A stretch of DNA of 10,101 nucleotides from positions 1-10,101 of the forward strand of contig CALAFB010000084.1 in assembly GCA_937891135.1 (NCBI GenBank), read 5' to 3'. Of this stretch, positions 6,310-10,101 are shown in pieces (within the stretch, counting starts at the first letter, position 1; every line of letters begins with the position of its first letter). The notes below the pieces were generated by a model. The model was not told the origin of the DNA, searched no databases, and saw only the letters and a program-made list of their open reading frames with translations. This stretch comes from an uncultured Elusimicrobium sp. Lineage in GTDB: Bacteria; Elusimicrobiota; Elusimicrobia; Elusimicrobiales; Elusimicrobiaceae. Made by a program: the position numbers and the translations under genes.

Positions 6310-7176
6310 ATGAAAAAAATTAGTATTGTAGTAACCTTACTCTGCTTGCTAACCGGTATGCAGAGTGTTGCCCAAATTAACCCGCTTGCACAAAAATCGT
6401 TACGTGCCATGACGGGGCAAGTGCCTAGTGCATTTTCTACCAATATGGGCTTGTCCGTTCGTAGTGCTAGTATGCTGGGCAATCGCATTACAAAAGTACA
6501 ATTTGCTTTGCAGGATGCTACCTATCTTTCTAGTGCAGAGTTATTTGGCCGTGTGCAAGCCAGCCGTGTATTTTCTCAGGTTCCGGCTGTGAAGTTACAT
6601 GCATTAGAAAATAAATTTTCCCACCTGGATGCCGTAGCGGTTACCCATCCTCAAAGCGGCTATGTGTCTGCCTTGCATAGTATGTCTCCGGCTTTGTCGG
6701 CCGAATTAGCGGCAGATTCCAATGTGGCTGCCATGATAGATGTGCTGAATATCCAACAATATATGCGGTTAAATGATAACCAATTTCCGGAAATCTATAC
6801 CATTTTGTCGGGCGGTTGGTTGTCTGCTACGTCTTGTTTAGACAGTATGGAAGGGAACCGTGCCTTTTTGGGAGTCGTTTCTATTTTGGTCAAAGAACAA
6901 ACGGGAGAAGTAAGCCCTGCCGTTGTGGAACAATTAGTGGCACTCCATGCACAGGCCCGTAATGTACCCACCGTGCAAGACGTACTAAAAGGTTTACAAG
7001 AATGGCAACAGGCCAACCGCTCGTCTGATGCACCCAAATTGCCAACCAATATGGAAGGGTTATCGCTTCGCAACAATCCGGAAACATTATGGCTTACGAC
7101 GGAAATCCGCCTGTTGCAATTAACGCCTAATATTGAACTACCCGAAGTGCTCAAAAACGCAAAAGTTACGCAATAA
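6310..7176 (+). CDS. Secreted protein of unknown function
   Basis: This is a 288-residue protein I do not recognise. The N-terminus is a textbook Sec signal peptide: MKK, a hydrophobic core at about 4-16, then Ser-Val-Ala with likely cleavage after Ala21 before Gln22. There is no lipobox Cys at the cleavage site and no later membrane segment, so the mature protein of about 267 residues is periplasmic or exported. It is rich in Ala, Leu, Ser, Val and Gln and looks mainly helical, with no catalytic motif, repeat or metal site that I can see. Only two Cys occur after the signal peptide region, both in a short stretch around TSCLD. Start ATG 6310 follows the strong Shine-Dalgarno AAAGGAG. It has a long structured leader and its own terminator (7200-7224), so it is probably monocistronic. 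It is divergent from a pilin gene, and the two promoters overlap, hinting at linked control. Confidence 0.82.
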   Translation: MKKISIVVTLLCLLTGMQSVAQINPLAQKSLRAMTGQVPSAFSTNMGLSVRSASMLGNRITKVQFALQDATYLSSAELFGRVQASRVFSQVPAVKLHALENKFSHLDAVAVTHPQSGYVSALHSMSPALSAELAADSNVAAMIDVLNIQQYMRLNDNQFPEIYTILSGGWLSATSCLDSMEGNRAFLGVVSILVKEQTGEVSPAVVEQLVALHAQARNVPTVQDVLKGLQEWQQANRSSDAPKLPTNMEGLSLRNNPETLWLTTEIRLLQLTPNIELPEVLKNAKVTQ

Positions 7177-7199
7177 ATTAAATAGGTATTTGTGCAAGG

Positions 7200-7224
7200 C
7201 CGCTCCTTTCCCGGGGCGGTTTTT
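7200..7224 (+). terminator. Rho-independent terminator of the 6310 gene
   Basis: CCGCTCC (7200-7206) pairs with GGGGCGG (7213-7219), with one G-U, around a 6-nt loop. TTTTT (7220-7224) follows, 23 bp after the stop. It lies between convergent genes, but on the minus strand no T-run follows, so it serves the plus strand. Confidence 0.88.
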
Positions 7225-7246
7225 GCATGTATCTATTTCTACAACA

Positions 7247-7858
7247 TTACTGCGGAAGCGGTATGTTGAGTAGCGGTTTATTTTTCCAGCCTGTCTTATC
7301 AAAGTGCCACCATTCGGTGCGCGTATAGGTAAATCCGGCGGCTTTCATAATTGCTAATAAACGGTTGCGCCGGGCCAAAATGGCGGGAGGAAGATCGGTA
7401 TAATCCGTATGGGCACGTTGGGTAAACGTATCAAAATCTGTCGGCATTTCAAGTGGATTACCGTTCCAATCACACGGGGTTAAATCTACTGCCATACCGC
7501 GGCTATGGCGCGAACCTTTTTTGGGGGAGGCCACGTAACTGGGGTTGGGTTTTGCGGCCCACAGTTTTGCATGTTCTTCTTGCGGACGGTAGCAATCCCA
7601 CAAACAAAATGTAAACGGTTCCGGTTCTTGGGCCGCTAATTGTACGGCTTTTTGTAGCCCGGCAACGGCATCTTTATGCAAATAGCATTGGTCCGAAAGG
7701 TAAATTTTTTTACCTGTAAAATTATGTTCGGTCGCATAACGCAAATGCACAAACACCGGTAAATCCGGTACCGTTTGTACATTTACCAGTCCTGCTTCTT
7801 CTAATGGGGCCGCTGCTAACGGTAATGTAAAAATTAAGATGAAAAAAATCCATTTCAT
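7247..7858 (-). CDS. D-alanyl-D-alanine dipeptidase, VanX/DdpX family, exported
   Basis: This 203-residue zinc peptidase matches the VanX/DdpX family, which splits D-Ala-D-Ala. VanX itself is 202 residues. The zinc-site motif SRHSRGMAVD gives His118 and Asp125. EWWHF gives the catalytic base Glu182 and third ligand His185. Arg91 in DCYRP matches the conserved Arg of VanX. The N-terminus (MKW, hydrophobic 4-14, then Ala-rich 15-17) is a Sec signal peptide, so it should act in the periplasm. There the likely role is peptidoglycan turnover or nutrient recovery, not vancomycin resistance; no vanH, vanA, vanR or vanS homologue is nearby. I chose ATG 7858 because it starts the signal peptide and lies 6 nt after a TATAAT. 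The frame stays open to 8035, but that longer form would run through the start of era. It is divergent from era, with only 37 bp between the two start codons. Confidence 0.9.
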   Translation of the reverse strand: MKWIFFILIFTLPLAAAPLEEAGLVNVQTVPDLPVFVHLRYATEHNFTGKKIYLSDQCYLHKDAVAGLQKAVQLAAQEPEPFTFCLWDCYRPQEEHAKLWAAKPNPSYVASPKKGSRHSRGMAVDLTPCDWNGNPLEMPTDFDTFTQRAHTDYTDLPPAILARRNRLLAIMKAAGFTYTRTEWWHFDKTGWKNKPLLNIPLPQ

Positions 7859-7864
7859 ACGCCC

Positions 7865-7870
7865 ATTATA
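7865..7870 (-). promoter_or_regulatory. -10 box of the dipeptidase gene, predicted leaderless
   Basis: A perfect TATAAT on the minus strand, with TG one base upstream (extended -10), is followed by exactly 6 nt and the ATG at 7858. There is no Shine-Dalgarno. No clear -35 is seen, and the -35 position overlaps the era start region. Confidence 0.65.
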
Positions 7871-7883
7871 ACACTTTTTAAGG

Positions 7884-7889
7884 TATAAT
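7884..7889 (+). promoter_or_regulatory. -10 box of era, predicted leaderless
   Basis: A perfect TATAAT is followed by exactly 6 nt (ATTTTT) and the era ATG at 7896. Transcription would start on the A of the ATG. No Shine-Dalgarno and no clear -35 are present. It mirrors the divergent dipeptidase promoter 13 bp away. Confidence 0.65.
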
Positions 7890-7895
7890 ATTTTT

Positions 7896-8813
7896 ATGGA
7901 TGAGAAAAAATTTAAAAGCGGTTTTGCCGTACTAGCCGGGCTGCCCAATGCAGGGAAGTCTACCTTGCTAAACCAAGTAGCGGGTGGGCTCTTGTCTGCC
8001 GTTACGCATAAGCCCCAAACCACGCGCCAAAACATTTTGGCTATTGACGAGGGGAAGAACTACCAAACCGTGTATGTGGATACCCCTGGTTTTTTAACGC
8101 CTACATACAAACTGCAGCAAACTATGGCAGATTGTGTGGACCGCGCCGTGCGCGAAGAAGCCGACGTAGTGCTTTTTCTGGTAGACGTTACGGCAGATTA
8201 TGCACAAAATGCCAAGTTAGTAGAAAAATTAAAAAATGTATTTTGCCCGATTTTTCTCGTCTTAAACAAAATAGATTTAGTGAAAGATATGGCGGCGTTG
8301 GATGCTTTAGAAAAGCAAGTGCAAAAAGATTTAAAAATTGCGAAAACCTTTCATATTTCAGCGGCCAACGGTACAGGGATTGACGTACTTAAAAAATCCG
8401 TAGCTGATGTGTTACCGGTAAGCCCGGCGTATTTTCCGGCAGGACAATGGACGGACCGGTGGGAACGCTTTTACGCGGCGGAGTTTATCCGGGAGCAGAT
8501 TTTTTTGCTTTACGAGCAGGAAATCCCGTATAGCACCTATGTGGAAATTGTAAAATTTACCGAAGGGCTAGGCCCCAAAAATTTCATCCGTGCCAACATC
8601 CACGTAGAGCGCGAGAGCCAAAAGCCCATTCTAATTGGTAAACAGGGCAGTATGATTGCAAAGCTGCGCGAACGCAGCCAAAAGCGTATTGAAGAATTTT
8701 TAGGCCGTCCGTACCGGGTGGAATTAAACGTGGTAGTATCGCCGGATTGGCGCAATAACACCGCGTTATTAGAACAATTTGGCTACCTTCAAAAAGACCC
8801 GCGCGAGATGTAA
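7896..8813 (+). CDS. era: GTPase Era, ribosome assembly factor
   Basis: Era is an essential GTPase that binds the 3' end of 16S rRNA and helps mature the 30S subunit in the cytoplasm. The 305 residues match the family length. G-motifs are visible in order: G1 GLPNAGKST (15-23), G2 Thr42/Thr43, G3 DTPG (62-65), G4 NKID (124-127) and G5 SAA (155-157). The C-terminal KH domain (about 205-285) has the VERESQK segment and the GKQG loop at 248-251. Residues to 305 complete the usual tail. The start at MDEKKFKSGF keeps a typical short lead into G1 and coincides with the predicted transcription start. Era is alone here, not with the rnc, recO or ybeY neighbours common elsewhere. Its stop is 9 bp from the convergent serC stop, and its terminator lies within serC. 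Confidence 0.97.
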   Translation: MDEKKFKSGFAVLAGLPNAGKSTLLNQVAGGLLSAVTHKPQTTRQNILAIDEGKNYQTVYVDTPGFLTPTYKLQQTMADCVDRAVREEADVVLFLVDVTADYAQNAKLVEKLKNVFCPIFLVLNKIDLVKDMAALDALEKQVQKDLKIAKTFHISAANGTGIDVLKKSVADVLPVSPAYFPAGQWTDRWERFYAAEFIREQIFLLYEQEIPYSTYVEIVKFTEGLGPKNFIRANIHVERESQKPILIGKQGSMIAKLRERSQKRIEEFLGRPYRVELNVVVSPDWRNNTALLEQFGYLQKDPREM

Positions 8814-8822
8814 TTTGTTTGA

Positions 8823-9971
8823 TTATAAAACACTTACCTGCCGTGCTATTTCGTCCAGCACGGCAGTTAGTTTTTTATATTGTTCTATGCCGTCTGGGTC
8901 TACAAATGGGAAGCACGCCACACGGATACTTTCCGCCGCTACCGTGCGGTATTTTTTTAAGCCGTCGGCCAGGTTGGGTTTACCTGTTTCCAAGAGTGCA
9001 CGCGCAATTTGTGCCCCCGTTACGTGCGGGTGGGTAATTGCCAGCGTCATGGTGGTGTAAGAGCGGTATTTTTCATCTGAAATCAACGGTTTAAAATACG
9101 GGGATTTTTGGGCCCAGTTTACTAAAGAATCGGCATGCTGGCGGCAAAGCGTATCCATGGCGAAAATTCCGCCGCGGCCCAGCATCCATTTACACGCTTC
9201 GTTGGCCATCCAAATGTTAATGGTAGAAGGGGTATTTAAGGTTTGAAATTGGTCCGTGTATGCAAGCGCGTTTTGTAAATCCAAGAAAAACGGCACCATA
9301 CGCTTAGGCTGCCGGGCGCGTGCTACGGCGTGCGGGCTGAGTGCCATGCCGCACGTACCGCCGCCGGCCCCTAAACATTTTTGAAGTCCAAAAAGCATAA
9401 CGTCGTACGCGCCTGCCGGTAACTTGCGCCCGCCAGCGCACGAAGTGGTATCCCACGCCACAAGCGTATCCGGGCCGCGCGTATCCCAAATCTGTTGCAA
9501 ATAATCATCCGGCAATTGCACGCCGGTAGCCGTTTCGTTGGGGGTAAGGAGCACGATACTGGCTTTGGTATCGGGTAATCCTTGCGGTAAAAAATCCGGG
9601 CCGTCGGTAACGAGGCGGCGCGTCACACCGGGCACGCGCTGGGCCAGTACGTTGCACCACAGGTGGCTAAATGCGCCAATGTCCACGCCGCTAAGCGTGT
9701 CTTGAGTTAAACTCCACAACACGGCGTCCATGGCGGCGGTTGCCCCGCCCGGGAAAAACAATACCGCATAATCGGTCGGGATTTGCAAGAGCGTGCGTAA
9801 ATGTTCGGTAGTTTCTTTGTATAGGCCGTCAAATGAAATATCGGCGGCACGGTGGCTGCGCTCAAACTGGGTTTGGTACAGCGGCGTAAGGCGCACGCTG
9901 GCAAGCCCTTGGCCGGGCCCGCAGGAAAAAGACGCCGTTGGCAAATCTAACTGTTGTAAGGAAACACGCAT
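8823..9971 (-). CDS. serC: Phosphoserine aminotransferase (SerC-type, class V)
   Basis: This is a PLP enzyme of the class V aminotransferase fold. SerC converts 3-phosphohydroxypyruvate and glutamate to phosphoserine and 2-oxoglutarate, the second step of serine synthesis. The 382-residue protein fits the archaeal/alphaproteobacterial SerC subgroup better than the E. coli type. Matching features are CGPGQG (17-22), RSHRA (38-42), the FPGGATAAMDAVLW segment (73-86), Asp174 in AWDTTS for the PLP ring nitrogen, Lys198 in GLQK as the Schiff-base lysine, SPHAV (212-216) and LNTPS (245-249). Start ATG 9971 is supported by a -10-like box exactly 6 nt upstream. No serA or serB is adjacent in the window. 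Another class V aminotransferase activity, such as alanine-glyoxylate, is the main alternative but less likely given these matches. Confidence 0.85.
   Translation of the reverse strand: MRVSLQQLDLPTASFSCGPGQGLASVRLTPLYQTQFERSHRAADISFDGLYKETTEHLRTLLQIPTDYAVLFFPGGATAAMDAVLWSLTQDTLSGVDIGAFSHLWCNVLAQRVPGVTRRLVTDGPDFLPQGLPDTKASIVLLTPNETATGVQLPDDYLQQIWDTRGPDTLVAWDTTSCAGGRKLPAGAYDVMLFGLQKCLGAGGGTCGMALSPHAVARARQPKRMVPFFLDLQNALAYTDQFQTLNTPSTINIWMANEACKWMLGRGGIFAMDTLCRQHADSLVNWAQKSPYFKPLISDEKYRSYTTMTLAITHPHVTGAQIARALLETGKPNLADGLKKYRTVAAESIRVACFPFVDPDGIEQYKKLTAVLDEIARQVSVL
8838..8876 (+). terminator. Terminator of era, inside the serC coding end
   Basis: CTGCCGTGCT (8838-8847) pairs perfectly with AGCACGGCAG (8857-8866) around a 9-nt loop. 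TTAGTTTTTT (8867-8876) follows. It lies wholly within the last codons of the opposite-strand serC. Read on the minus strand, the same stem is followed by TTTT after six bases, next to the serC stop, so it may also end serC transcripts. Confidence 0.85.
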
Positions 9972-9977
9972 ATCAGT

Positions 9978-9983
9978 ATTTTA
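9978..9983 (-). promoter_or_regulatory. -10 box of serC, predicted leaderless
   Basis: TAAAAT on the minus strand (5 of 6 matches to TATAAT) is followed by exactly 6 nt (ACTGAT) and the serC ATG. There is no Shine-Dalgarno and no clear -35. Confidence 0.5.
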
Positions 9984-10068
9984 CAAAAATTTGGTAGCGT
10001 TGGTTGTTTTTGCGCAGGATTTTCTCGTTGTTTTTGCCGTTGTTGTTTGTCCGTTCATTTTAAAAGGC

Positions 10069-10096
10069 TTGACGCGTTTTTTTTTTTTGGTAGATT
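10069..10096 (+). promoter_or_regulatory. Outward-facing promoter with a T12 spacer tract
   Basis: TTGACG (10069-10074) is a 5 of 6 match to the -35 box. After a 16-nt spacer comes TAGATT (10091-10096), with TG one base upstream as in extended -10 promoters. The spacer contains a run of 12 T (10077-10088). The gene served would be to the right of the window. The rest of 9984-10068 is TG-rich and holds two copies of GTTGTTTTTGC (10003-10013 and 10027-10037), with no ORF or clear structure. Confidence 0.4.
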
Positions 10097-10101
10097 TTGA
10101 T

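Noticed and set aside
7859..8035. N-terminal extension of the dipeptidase upstream of ATG 7858
   Set aside because: It would run antisense through the start of era and bury the signal peptide; the TATAAT box fits the shorter start.
10003..10037. Tandem repeat or CRISPR-like unit (GTTGTTTTTGC twice)
   Set aside because: Only two 11-bp copies in a TG-rich stretch, no further units and no spacers of consistent length.

Overview
This window looks like part of a bacterial chromosome of about 50% GC, most likely from a gut-type Elusimicrobiota. The phylum call is an inference. It rests on two type IV pilin-like proteins with near-identical GFTLIELL...ALPQY N-termini, a fused hisS-aspS pair, and an AspRS with non-discriminating-type residues. 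No tRNA, rRNA, insertion sequence, CRISPR array or phage gene was recognised.

Layout from left to right. Positions 1-512 hold a type IV pilin-like gene whose 5' end overlaps a 25-bp palindrome. Positions 574-3551 hold hisS and aspS, overlapping by ATGA and closed by a strong terminator. Positions 3648-5306 hold a membrane-anchored, Pro/Ala-rich then helical protein of unknown function. Positions 5401-5883 (minus) hold a second pilin-like gene, convergent with it. Positions 5884-6309 are a non-coding divergent region between that pilin and a plus-strand secreted protein of unknown function (6310-7176). A VanX/DdpX-type D-Ala-D-Ala dipeptidase (minus, 7247-7858) is divergent from era (7896-8813). 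A phosphoserine aminotransferase, serC (minus, 8823-9971), converges on era with a 9-bp gap. Era's terminator lies inside the end of serC. The last 130 bp are non-coding and carry a promoter-like site pointing out of the window.

Two things stand out. First, five genes (hisS, the 3648 gene, the dipeptidase, era, serC) have a -10-like hexamer only 5-6 nt before the ATG and no Shine-Dalgarno site, which predicts leaderless mRNAs. The minus-strand pilin and the 6310 gene, in contrast, have good Shine-Dalgarno sites and long leaders. Second, those two exceptions share the 426-bp region 5884-6309. It has overlapping -10 boxes on opposite strands and two long, highly structured 5' leaders. In each leader the strand that closes the structure can instead pair with the downstream Shine-Dalgarno. 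This resembles a riboswitch-like or otherwise RNA-controlled switch between a pilin and an unknown secreted protein. It matches no riboswitch class that I recognise and is the best candidate here for something undescribed.

The translation genes (hisS, aspS, era) and serC are housekeeping. The pilins, the 6310 product, the 3648 product and the dipeptidase form a cell-envelope set. No operon larger than hisS-aspS is visible.
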